Assembly: GCF_002563795.1 (NCBI RefSeq)
Contig: NZ_PDJL01000003.1
Coordinates: 1,116,001 to 1,180,000, forward strand
Direction: 5' to 3'
Source: Vibrio sp. ES.051
GTDB lineage: Bacteria > Pseudomonadota > Gammaproteobacteria > Enterobacterales > Vibrionaceae
DNA: 64,000 nucleotides
The position numbers were made by a program, and so were the translations under genes. The notes beneath the pieces were generated by a model, which was not told the DNA's origin, ran no database searches, and was given only the letters and a program-made list of their open reading frames with translations. Shown in pieces: positions 44,486 to 52,493 of this stretch (position 1 is the stretch's first letter; each line of letters opens with the position of its first letter).

Positions 44486-46331
44486 GGTTGTTTTCCGTTT
44501 CTTGGGTAAGGTTATACTGGTTTTCGATAGGTACCGTCACGATGAACGTCATGCCACCTGCTTGTTGTGATTCGGTACTCTGGTGATTATGCGCACTGAG
44601 TGAGCCGTGATAGCTTTCTAAAATACGTTTTGAAATGGTCAACCCTAATCCTAAGCCTTCCGGTTTGGTGGTAAAGAAAGGATCAAACACTTTGGCGAGT
44701 GCGTCGTCTGACATGCCTGGTCCATTATCAGAGATCAGAATGTCGCAACTGGCGTGGTGACATTGAATGGCAATGGAGATTTGCGGGTCGATACAGTAGC
44801 CTTCCATTGCTTGTGCCGCATTATGGAAGAGATTGATGAGCACTTGCTCTAACTCGACGTTGTGAATCGCCAGTTTTACATCGTAATCAATCGTTGGGAC
44901 TTTTAATGTTACCCCCTGCTTAATGAGTTTGTTGCTCAAAATGCTGGTGGCATTGTGCACGGCGTCGTGAAGCAACGACACTTCATTATGTCGGTTGTGA
45001 TGAGAGGTTTTTCGAGTGAATATTTTTAATCGTGCGATCACTTCTGAAATGGTGTCATTGAGCGTCAACATTTTCCCCAAGTTTTCTGCAACCATAGAGT
45101 AGCGTTCCATTGCTAATAATCGTTGTGAGTTTTCGGTGTACGTTCTTAACGCAGCAAGAGGCTGATTAATCTCGTGGTTAATACTGGCGGAGAGCTCGCC
45201 CAATAAGGCTAACTTCGCCGCTTGGGTGAGTTCTTGTTGCGTTTGTTTCAGCTCTTGTTGGCTTTGTTCATATTGACGAACCGTTTGTTGCAGCTTGTGG
45301 TTGGCTTCACTTAATACCAGCGTTCGCTGCACGACTATTTCCTCTAAGCTCACATTTAGGTTTGCTAAGCGTGCTTTGTTTACCAGCGTTTGAAACCATG
45401 CCAGTGCAATGAGTGCGATGAGAGCGTATAAAATCAGATAAACGGCATCGGCTTGCAGTACCGCAGCAAGCACCGTGTCGTGATTGATTAGCGCGACAAC
45501 GCGAAAGCCTTTATCCAGCAGGTGAGTAGCGTAAGCAAGGTAGTCTGGTGATAGAAGCAGTTGGTTATCCGCAAACTCATAAGCATTGCTCTGCGCGGTC
45601 AGCTCGCCGTAATACTTGGGTAAGATGTCGCCGTATTGTCGAGTTTCAGTGAGTTCGTTGATGGCGGCGGGTGATAGTGGGAACAGTGCACGATAACGCC
45701 AATCAGGTAGATTACTCATAAAAACGATATTGTGCTGATCGGTGATCAGTATGTCCGTCGTGGTTTGAGAAAGACGTTGTTCTAATTGTTCCAAATTCAC
45801 TTTGACGGTGATCACGCCAGCTACCTCTTCATTTACCCAGAGCGGTGAAGAAAAAAAGTAACCGCGTTTGTTCGAACGAACGCCTAATCCCACGTACTGA
45901 GCAGATTCGCCGCGTCGCGCATTTTTAAAGTAGGGACGATAGCTAAAACTAGAACCCACAAACGTATCCGTTTGCTGAAAGTTGCTAGAGGCGATAACTA
46001 ACCCTGTGCGGTCATGGACGTAAATCGTATCCGCCAAGCTTTGTTTTAACCAATCTGACAGTAAGAGGTTCAGCTCATTGGTTCGCGCGCCACGCTCTAC
46101 TGCTTTGAGTAATCTTGGATCGTGACTTAAGAGGTTGGGGATTTGCTCAAATTTGGCCAGTTCGTAATCGACTTCTTGTGATACTTGAGCGGCTTGCCTC
46201 TCAAGTTTTTGTTGCCACTGATCGTGTTGGTATTGCGTTGCGTAATGGTGGGTAAGAGCAAGCCCTGTAATGCCAATAGCAAATAAAAGCAGTAGAAAAT
46301 GACGTAGGGCTTTAGGATTAAGTAAGTTCAC
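44478..46331 (-). CDS. DctB-like sensor histidine kinase
   Basis: 617 residues. N-terminal membrane segment, periplasmic double-Cache-type sensor (with FSYRPYFKNARRGESAQYVG and RGYFFSSPLWVNEEVAGVIT as in DctB), second membrane segment near residue 300, coiled coil, then HisKA (phospho-His in SASINHEINQPLAALRTYTE) and HATPase (N-box LINLFHNAAQAM, G-box ISDNGPGMSD). In DctB the sensor binds C4-dicarboxylates. The ligand here is unknown, and no dicarboxylate transporter gene is adjacent. It forms a two-component pair with the overlapping regulator. Confidence 0.9.
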   Translation of the reverse strand: MNLLNPKALRHFLLLLFAIGITGLALTHHYATQYQHDQWQQKLERQAAQVSQEVDYELAKFEQIPNLLSHDPRLLKAVERGARTNELNLLLSDWLKQSLADTIYVHDRTGLVIASSNFQQTDTFVGSSFSYRPYFKNARRGESAQYVGLGVRSNKRGYFFSSPLWVNEEVAGVITVKVNLEQLEQRLSQTTTDILITDQHNIVFMSNLPDWRYRALFPLSPAAINELTETRQYGDILPKYYGELTAQSNAYEFADNQLLLSPDYLAYATHLLDKGFRVVALINHDTVLAAVLQADAVYLILYALIALIALAWFQTLVNKARLANLNVSLEEIVVQRTLVLSEANHKLQQTVRQYEQSQQELKQTQQELTQAAKLALLGELSASINHEINQPLAALRTYTENSQRLLAMERYSMVAENLGKMLTLNDTISEVIARLKIFTRKTSHHNRHNEVSLLHDAVHNATSILSNKLIKQGVTLKVPTIDYDVKLAIHNVELEQVLINLFHNAAQAMEGYCIDPQISIAIQCHHASCDILISDNGPGMSDDALAKVFDPFFTTKPEGLGLGLTISKRILESYHGSLSAHNHQSTESQQAGGMTFIVTVPIENQYNLTQETENNHE

Positions 46332-46474
46332 GATTAGCTCATTGATTTTTTAGCGTCATGATATCAAATCATACTCTGTAATGCTGTGAGCCGCCGCGAT
46401 AACAAGACATAAGGATGTCCTTGTATTTCCTCATTATCGGGAGCACAATCGAAAAAAAGAGTAAAGGAATAAAG

Positions 46475-47110
46475 ATGGAACTTGCTGATATTCGTCGTGA
46501 GTACACCAAAGGTGGGCTGCGTCGTAAAGATTTAAAATCTGATCCGATTGACCAATTCAATCTATGGTTAGCGCAAGCGGTTGAAGCGGGTTTAACCGAT
46601 CCGACAGCAATGACAGTTGCCACGGTAGATGAAAATGGCATGCCGTTTCAGCGCATTGTGTTATTAAAAAACGTGGATAACAATGGCTTCGTATTTTATA
46701 CCAACTTAGGCAGTCGCAAGGCACAACAGCTGGAACATAACAGTAACATTAGCTTGCATTTTCCTTGGCACCCGCTCGAACGTCAGGTTCACATTACGGG
46801 TGTGGCTGAAAAGCTCACGGCGGTAGAGAACATGAAATATTTCACTTCTCGCCCGAAAGAGAGCCAGTTAGCAGCAATGGCGAGTAAGCAAAGTAGCCGA
46901 ATTTCAGCACGAGGCATATTGGAAGGGAAGTTCCTTGAGCTAAAACAGAAGTTTGAAAAAGGGGAGATTCCTGTCCCAACGTTCTGGGGCGGTTTTCGCG
47001 TAAAACCACAGAGCATTGAATTTTGGCAAGGTGGTGCGCATCGTCTGCACGACCGCTTCCTCTTTTCTCAACACGATGGACATTGGGATGTTGACCGCCT
47101 CGCACCATAA
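46475..47110 (+). CDS. pdxH: Pyridoxamine 5'-phosphate oxidase
   Basis: 211 residues from the ATG at 46475 (AAAGGAAT upstream; an in-frame extension of 20 codons lacks family features). FMN enzyme that makes pyridoxal 5'-phosphate from PNP or PMP. Characteristic segments are present: [33 protein letters not shown], the [14 protein letters not shown] strand, and the C-terminal [17 protein letters not shown] substrate/FMN motif. Single gene, divergent from the kinase. Confidence 0.95.
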   Translation: MELADIRREYTKGGLRRKDLKSDPIDQFNLWLAQAVEAGLTDPTAMTVATVDENGMPFQRIVLLKNVDNNGFVFYTNLGSRKAQQLEHNSNISLHFPWHPLERQVHITGVAEKLTAVENMKYFTSRPKESQLAAMASKQSSRISARGILEGKFLELKQKFEKGEIPVPTFWGGFRVKPQSIEFWQGGAHRLHDRFLFSQHDGHWDVDRLAP

Positions 47111-47227
47111 GTGTGTCGACTCTACAAACGAAGCTGCACCCAACCTAGTCACGTAAATTGAGCGGGTGGTTATCTTCTTCAAAGCGGAGTCACCTAACGG
47201 CTCTGCTTTCTTTAATCAAGACCACTG

Positions 47228-47614
47228 TTAACGAGAGCAGCGACCTGAGTCACATCGAGAAGTGCCTGTAAGCCAGTATGAGACTCGATACCTATTGTTA
47301 GCAAAGCGCAGATAAACCCAATCGGCGATTGGTTTGACCAGCGACCAACGCAGTGGCGCATACAGCCATCCTCTTCCTACCAACTGCCACGCTCGATATG
47401 TCACATCAAGACCGAGTATTAGCTCGTTATTGTCATCTAACCCATGCAAAATCGTATTTGCTTTTTCAGCATCAATTTGTGGGTAGGCAGAAAACGCTTC
47501 GCTGTAGATATCAATAATTTTAATGTCATGATTCGTATCTCGCTGTGTCAATGCGTTCATCTCTTTGGCGCACAGTGGACAAGTACCGTCGAAAAATATG
47601 GTGAGTTTGGTCAT
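47228..47614 (-). CDS. DCC-family (DUF393) thiol-disulfide oxidoreductase-like protein
   Basis: 128 residues. The N-terminal FFDGTCPLCAKEMN motif (DxTCPLC) is the DUF393/YuxK signature, a thioredoxin-like fold with a CxxC pair. A Trp-rich C-terminal half (WLYAPLRWSLVKPIADWVYL) is probably membrane-associated. The reaction is unknown. Convergent with pdxH, single gene. Confidence 0.85.
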   Translation of the reverse strand: MTKLTIFFDGTCPLCAKEMNALTQRDTNHDIKIIDIYSEAFSAYPQIDAEKANTILHGLDDNNELILGLDVTYRAWQLVGRGWLYAPLRWSLVKPIADWVYLRFANNRYRVSYWLTGTSRCDSGRCSR

Positions 47615-48330
47615 GGATCCGCTCTTGGTTGTAATGTGACTTGCTGTTTGTACGTGAAGATTTTTCTTTTAGTTCATTACTTTGCATCATGTGCACTTAA
47701 TATGAGGCATTGTTTTTTTTAATCTGTGTTTTCTCCTTAAGCTAGTTAATAGCGTTGGTGTTTTGCGGTGAGAAAAGCGAATGCCACTGAAATGAAGAAA
47801 ATTATCAGTGATATGTTATAATCCGGCTCCGTTGTGACGAAAACTTTTGTTGCAGCTTGAGAATTTCCTTGGATTCGGTTCGTATACCTCACCATGAACC
47901 AGAGTTGAAAAACTACGACAGGAACAAGCAAACCCAATTGTTTGAGCGCGATCTCGGCGTTTAAAGGTTATAACGGGAAGGAACTTTGTTCGATATAGCA
48001 ATCGACACATTCTGTTTTAGTAAGGGAGCCCATAGTGGCTCAGAAAGTGTCACCAGAACATACTCACAACAGCCCAGCGCATTAACTTGACAATTTTTGT
48101 TACTGCTAAGGGTATTAAGGAGCTTGATAGGCTCCTTTCACATTTAAGGGCTAGCCTAACAGCGAACACAGATACGTCGCTTAAGGAGCGCCCTTGAACT
48201 AGCCTAAGGCGCACTTCCAACACCTCTTGAGTATTTTCGAAAATGAAAGCGAGAAAATTTGCTAGCGAACGAAGGTTAAACTAACACTCGATCATTATGG
48301 AGGATGAAGAGAACAATAATAAGAGGCGAT
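47615..48330. other. Intergenic region before gltS with doubtful small ORFs
   Basis: 716 bases. A minus-strand frame at 47746-47967 lacking a normal start reads like two membrane segments (LLVPVVVFQLWFMVRY and SLIIFFISVAFAFLTA) and may be a gene remnant. A plus-strand 16-codon ORF (48035-48085, GTG start, AGGGAG upstream) is followed by a hairpin at 48117-48137. The gltS promoter must lie in the 3' part. Confidence 0.35.
48117..48138 (+). terminator. Terminator-like hairpin upstream of gltS
   Basis: AAGGAGC / GCTCCTT stem with a 7-base loop followed by TCACATTT. Weak U-tract. Could end a short leader transcript. Confidence 0.35.
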
Positions 48331-49566
48331 ATGAATCATTTAATATCTGTAGGTGCACTGGAGTCCTTCTTGGTGGCCATCAGTGTGCTTTTTCTGGGGC
48401 ATTTTATTAATGCTAAGCTACCGATTTTAAAGAAATTCAACATACCTGAGCCAATTGTAGGTGGCCTTATTGTGGCCTGCATGATTACTGCTCTTCATTT
48501 CAACGGCATCGACTTGGAGTTCGACTTGCCGTTACAAAATACATTTATGTTAATGTTTTTTGCGACAGTTGGTTTAGCCGCAAACTACACTCAGTTGATG
48601 AAAGGAGGTGCGAAGGTTTTCATCTTCTTAGCTATCGCATCGGTCTATATCATCATCCAAAACGGTATTGGCGTATCCCTTGCGACAGCGCTCGGTTTAG
48701 ATCCTTTGATGGGGTTAGTCGCCGGTTCGATTACTCTATCTGGTGGGCATGGCACTGGGGCGGCATGGGCACAAACATTCCAAGACGTATATGGATTGGA
48801 TAATGTTTTGGAAATTGCTATGGCGGCAGCTACTTTTGGTTTGATTATTGGTGGCATCATCGGTAGTCCAGTCGTGCAACGCCTAGTGGAAAAAAATCGG
48901 ATTGAATCGGAATATGGTCGTGGTGGTCGTGATGCGAAAACTCACGAGAAATTCCCTGAGTTAGTCACCTACAACGAGTATGAAGAGGATAAAGTCACCG
49001 CTAAAAAAGTGGTTGAGAAACTCTTCTTCCTTTTGATTTGTGTGACGGGCGCGAAATATGTAGAGCAATGGGTAAGCACATATGAAATCTCATGGTTGAT
49101 GATTCCGGATTTCGTTTATGCGCTATTCATTGGTGTGATCATTACTAACGTCTTAGAAGTGACGAAACTTCGCAAACTGGATACAGAAACCATCGATATG
49201 CTTGGTACGGTATCCTTATCACTGTTCTTAGCGATGGCATTAATGAGCTTAAAGCTATGGAATATCTTTGATTTGGCAATTCCGTTCTTGGTCATTTTGG
49301 CTGTGCAGTCAGTGGTTTTGGCTATCTTCACCTACTACGTTACGTTTAAGGTGATGGGAAGTAACTATGACGCTGCGGTTATTGCTGGTGGTCATTGTGG
49401 TTTTGGTTTAGGGGCGACGCCAACGGCTGTCATGAACATGGGCTCGATAGTGAACCGATTTGGTCCGTCGCCACAGGCATTTATGGTAGTCCCAATTGTT
49501 GGTGCTTTCTTTATCGACATTGTTAACTTAATTGTCCTGCAGGGCTATATCTCTTTCATCGGTTGA
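48331..49566 (+). CDS. gltS: Sodium/glutamate symporter GltS
   Basis: 411 residues from the ATG at 48331 (AGAGGCG upstream; the longer frame adds 9 codons). GltS family: two inverted halves with re-entrant loops, visible as SGGHGTGAAWAQTF in the first half and GGHCGFGLGATPTAVMNMGS in the second. About ten membrane segments. Imports L-glutamate with Na+, in keeping with a marine lifestyle. Single gene with a strong terminator. Confidence 0.95.
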   Translation: MNHLISVGALESFLVAISVLFLGHFINAKLPILKKFNIPEPIVGGLIVACMITALHFNGIDLEFDLPLQNTFMLMFFATVGLAANYTQLMKGGAKVFIFLAIASVYIIIQNGIGVSLATALGLDPLMGLVAGSITLSGGHGTGAAWAQTFQDVYGLDNVLEIAMAAATFGLIIGGIIGSPVVQRLVEKNRIESEYGRGGRDAKTHEKFPELVTYNEYEEDKVTAKKVVEKLFFLLICVTGAKYVEQWVSTYEISWLMIPDFVYALFIGVIITNVLEVTKLRKLDTETIDMLGTVSLSLFLAMALMSLKLWNIFDLAIPFLVILAVQSVVLAIFTYYVTFKVMGSNYDAAVIAGGHCGFGLGATPTAVMNMGSIVNRFGPSPQAFMVVPIVGAFFIDIVNLIVLQGYISFIG

Positions 49567-49580
49567 GCTGAGCAAAATGG

Positions 49581-49618
49581 AAAAACGGTCACAACAGTTG
49601 TGTTGTGACCGTTTTTTT
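49581..49618. terminator. Bidirectional terminator between gltS and luxR-type gene
   Basis: AAAAACGGTCACAAC / GTTGTGACCGTTTTT, a 15-bp perfect stem with a 6-base loop and runs on both sides. Confidence 0.9.
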
Positions 49619-49641
49619 ATCTCATCTCATCACTGTTGTAA

Positions 49642-50373
49642 CTAACGCTCTCCATTCAAAACCACAGAGAGCTGATGTTTTAGCAGCGTTTTTGGCACCA
49701 CAGAACCATACCCAGCTTCCATCGCTTTATCGACTAGCTCGTTTTTACTGTTCGCTTCAAATTTATTGCGCAAGCGCGCAACATGGCCTTCGACGGTTTT
49801 GGTTGAGATCCCCATCACCATGGAGATGAATTGTGGTTTTTTACCGTACAGCAGAAGAAAAAGCGTTTCTTGCTCGCGACACGTTAACTTTTCTGGTTTG
49901 GGCTGTAAGTTTGAAAAGCGGAAGATAGATTCTTGATTAGGGTTGTTGCTGATTGCGCGGCAAACCCAATAACCAACTTCTATCACGGCGGTGTCGGTCA
50001 GTTCTCGTCCATAGAAAATGGTGCCCATCATTTTACCGTTGTCATCTCGCCACGGGGTTTTTGTAAAGATATGTGCGCGCCAACGACCATCTGGATAAGG
50101 GTGGATATCAAGGATTTTAAGGGACTCTCCCGTTGTTAGAACATGTTTATCCTGACGTTGAAATTCTTGCGCACATTCAGTGGTCGGACTCATCATCTCA
50201 AAATCCGTTTTACCGATGCATTCTTCAGGAGAGGCGTGCCCCAATAGCTCTGCGTATTTTTGATTAACGTACTGGAATACCGAGTTTTTATCTTTGCACC
50301 CCCAACAACCAGGTAGTTGTTTAAGAAGTGACTGTTCTATGGTATCAACTGAAATATTCACAAAAGGACTCAC
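49642..50373 (-). CDS. PAS-LuxR-family transcriptional regulator
   Basis: 243 residues. N-terminal PAS-like sensor (residues 15-130, with PGCWGCKDKNSVFQYVNQKY) and C-terminal LuxR/GerE HTH (LTCREQETLFLLLYGKKPQF, then ISTKTVEGHVARLRNKF). No receiver domain. Ligand and targets are unknown. It is convergent with gltS and lies upstream of the structured region at 50750-51050. Confidence 0.88.
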   Translation of the reverse strand: MSPFVNISVDTIEQSLLKQLPGCWGCKDKNSVFQYVNQKYAELLGHASPEECIGKTDFEMMSPTTECAQEFQRQDKHVLTTGESLKILDIHPYPDGRWRAHIFTKTPWRDDNGKMMGTIFYGRELTDTAVIEVGYWVCRAISNNPNQESIFRFSNLQPKPEKLTCREQETLFLLLYGKKPQFISMVMGISTKTVEGHVARLRNKFEANSKNELVDKAMEAGYGSVVPKTLLKHQLSVVLNGER

Positions 50374-50757
50374 TACATACTGCTTACACCAATTCAGAGC
50401 AGTCAGTGTTTAACGGCATTGTTTCGTTTAGCATGAAGGTTAAACACGTTTTGCTAATTGGTATTCAATCCCAAAAAGCTCAAGCTAATCAGAGTTTTTA
50501 GGTAGCCATATTTGGCAAAAAACCATCTCATACTAGGAACTTAAGAGGGAGTATTGTCTGTTTCATTACAGTTATGTGCACTCACTAATGTCTGGCTGCA
50601 ACTCGTATCGTCCTTGATCATGCTTTCTACAACTGAATTGTAATTTGGTTTACATCTACAGCAATCACTCAGTGACAAACATAGCGCCGAAATAATATGA
50701 GAGGTACTGCAAAACGACAGCGATAGTATCAGCTTATGCTATTGATTTTATTTTTAA

Positions 50758-50789
50758 ATAAAAAAAAGCCAGCCTGAAGACGGGCTGGC
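50758..50789 (-). terminator. Strong intrinsic terminator on the minus strand
   Basis: GCCAGCC / GGCTGGC stem with an 8-base loop; on the minus strand it is followed by eight T residues. No known gene lies upstream of it. Confidence 0.85.
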
Positions 50790-51045
50790 AACACAAGATA
50801 TAATCTTGTCGACATGCAGAAGAGGTTCTAAATTACCGAGCAGACCTGCCAAGTAAGTTAGAGGTATCAATAAGATACCGAGATGTCAGGGTTCGTATGA
50901 ACCTTGATCTCTCGATCAATATATAAAATCTGAAGCATATAAGTAAGGAGGGAAATCCCTCTACGTTTATATCTAAGCGACCATTTTTCGTAACAACGTG
51001 ATCATGATGTGTTTTGAATGTCATTGTTGTCTCGAATAATGGCTT
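50758..51045 (-). ncRNA. Candidate structured small RNA
   Basis: A stretch of about 290 bases ending in the terminator above. Five further hairpins follow each other: ACAAGAT/ATCTTGT (50793-50809), GGTATC/GATACC (50863-50879), GGTTC/GAACC (50890-50903), TTGATC/GATCAA (50904-50919) and GAGGG/CCCTC (50948-50961). A 63-codon frame (50833-51024) runs through most of it with only a weak ribosome binding site, so a small protein is the alternative. The 5' end is a guess. Confidence 0.45.
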
Positions 51046-51054
51046 GTTCGACGT

Positions 51055-51075
51055 TGATATAAATGCGTTATATCA
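51055..51075. promoter_or_regulatory. 21-bp dyad upstream of the candidate RNA
   Basis: TGATATAA and TTATATCA, perfect 8-base arms around ATGCG. It lies at the presumed promoter of the minus-strand transcript. Confidence 0.4.
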
Positions 51076-51130
51076 GGACAAGGTATTTTCTATCTACCCG
51101 TTTTTGTTAGTAAAGTTGGTTGTTCATTGA

Positions 51131-51162
51131 CCGTAAGTTAACCTCGCATGATCATCGTTCCG
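51131..51162 (+). promoter_or_regulatory. Remote 39-mer-like RctB element
   Basis: CCGTA and TTCCG separated by exactly 22 bases, the same ends and spacing as the two origin copies at 26373 and 26678. An ATGATCA iteron core (51148-51154) lies inside it. Confidence 0.55.
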
Positions 51163-51193
51163 GAGCTATGATCATGTCAGATGGCTTGATCAT
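51148..51193. repeat. Cluster of RctB iteron-like cores
   Basis: ATGATCA at 51148 and 51168, and TGATCAT at 51187; another TGATCAT at 50999, and two more inside the following gene (51394, 51509). Three within 46 bases of non-coding DNA is like the origin's control region. Confidence 0.5.
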
Positions 51194-51296
51194 ATTGACT
51201 TGATCTTATGCGATTAGCTCGGGAGAATTTGCAACCCAACAGAGAAGGTATATGATGCCAAGATGTAAGCTGACCGTGTAAAGACGACTGTTCAAA

Positions 51297-52109
51297 ATGA
51301 GTGATTCAGATAACCCCAAAGCTTTGCCATATAAGGAGTTCATGCTGCCTAAACCTGCAGAGTTGATCACGCTTCCATCTTATATGGATTGCCATGATCA
51401 TGCTTACACCCAGATCGTGATTGGGTTAAAAGGGCAAGCTGAATTTGAAGTGCGTGGACGTGGTAATCTCGTCGGCCCAGGCCAAGGTTGCGTGGTGACA
51501 GCGTGCTCTGATCATGCTTTCGGTGGAGTGATTAACCAGTCGGATATTTTGGTACTTAACATGCCAAAGCCGGCCAATGATGACCCTGAAATGCTCCATA
51601 AAATCAATAGTTTGGAGAGAAAGCATGTGTATTTTCAACTTGATGGTCAAATTCAAAAACTGATACAGATGTTGGTACAGGAAATGCGAAATCATCCGGA
51701 TGATCTGTTATTGAGCCGCGCTTGCAACGATACGGTCATTGCTCTGATGCAACGCCATATCTCGGTATTTGAAACCAGTCGAAAAGAATCACGTTTTGAT
51801 CTAGAAGTGATTGATCGTTATATCGAACAGCGACTTAGCCATAAGATCAGCGTTGCTCAATTGGCGGGGCGAGTTTTCCTCGGAGAAAGTCAGTTTCACA
51901 GCTTATTTAAGGAACAAATGGGTATTACGCCACATCAGTATGTACTGGGTAAGCGTATTGACATGGCCCGTGAACTTATCGAGCAAGGGCACTTATCCTT
52001 GGGACAAATTGCTGAGTTTACCGGTTTTTCGAGTCAAAGCACTTTCACTCACACTTTTACTCGCCTACAAGGTATATCACCATCTAAATATAAGAAACAA
52101 ATTGGTTAA
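51297..52109 (+). CDS. putR: AraC-family regulator of proline utilisation, PutR-like
   Basis: 270 residues. N-terminal cupin-like sensor (HDHAYTQIVIGLKGQAEFEV), C-terminal AraC DNA-binding domain with two HTHs (ISVAQLAGRVFLGESQFHSL and GQIAEFTGFSSQSTFTHTFT). Immediately upstream of and in the same direction as putA; in V. vulnificus an adjacent activator PutR, with CRP, controls putAP. The name is by context. The upstream region contains the RctB-like sites, so its promoter may be affected by RctB. Confidence 0.8.
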   Translation: MSDSDNPKALPYKEFMLPKPAELITLPSYMDCHDHAYTQIVIGLKGQAEFEVRGRGNLVGPGQGCVVTACSDHAFGGVINQSDILVLNMPKPANDDPEMLHKINSLERKHVYFQLDGQIQKLIQMLVQEMRNHPDDLLLSRACNDTVIALMQRHISVFETSRKESRFDLEVIDRYIEQRLSHKISVAQLAGRVFLGESQFHSLFKEQMGITPHQYVLGKRIDMARELIEQGHLSLGQIAEFTGFSSQSTFTHTFTRLQGISPSKYKKQIG

Positions 52110-52493
52110 CAAAGCCATGAATTGAATAAACCTTCTGCTTTGTATGGTTTTGTTGCTTGTAATTCACGTGATATATCTCTCACTTTGTTTATTTTTACTT
52201 CACGTTGCGTGTCCATCTCGACTTTATCCCTAATTTATCTTCCCTTAGCTGTGAACTGACAAAAAATCTTATTGATATTCCTAACATTTTGTTGTGAATG
52301 AAATGAAAATATTAAAATATCCAACACAAAATATTGTCCATTTGAACGTGACTTTGTGGATGTTTTGTTATAAAAGCGAGTTTTTGGCAAAAATACCGTA
52401 GTTTTTGACAAGTATTCTTATCGGCCTCAAAATACACTCCAGCCATTGATAATCCTCGAAGCGGTTTTCGAGGAGTGAGATTGAGGAACACAC
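52110..52493. other. Promoter region of putA
   Basis: 384 bases, A+T-rich, with an AAATATTGT-rich stretch near 52306-52335. CRP and PutR sites are expected by analogy with V. vulnificus, but none was clear enough to mark. Confidence 0.4.

Noticed and set aside
44870..44890. parS2-like TTTACATCGTAAT
   Set aside because: Two mismatches, inside the kinase coding sequence.
50374..50750. Search for a gene between the PAS-LuxR gene and the terminator at 50758
   Set aside because: No frame with start, SD and protein-like composition was seen.
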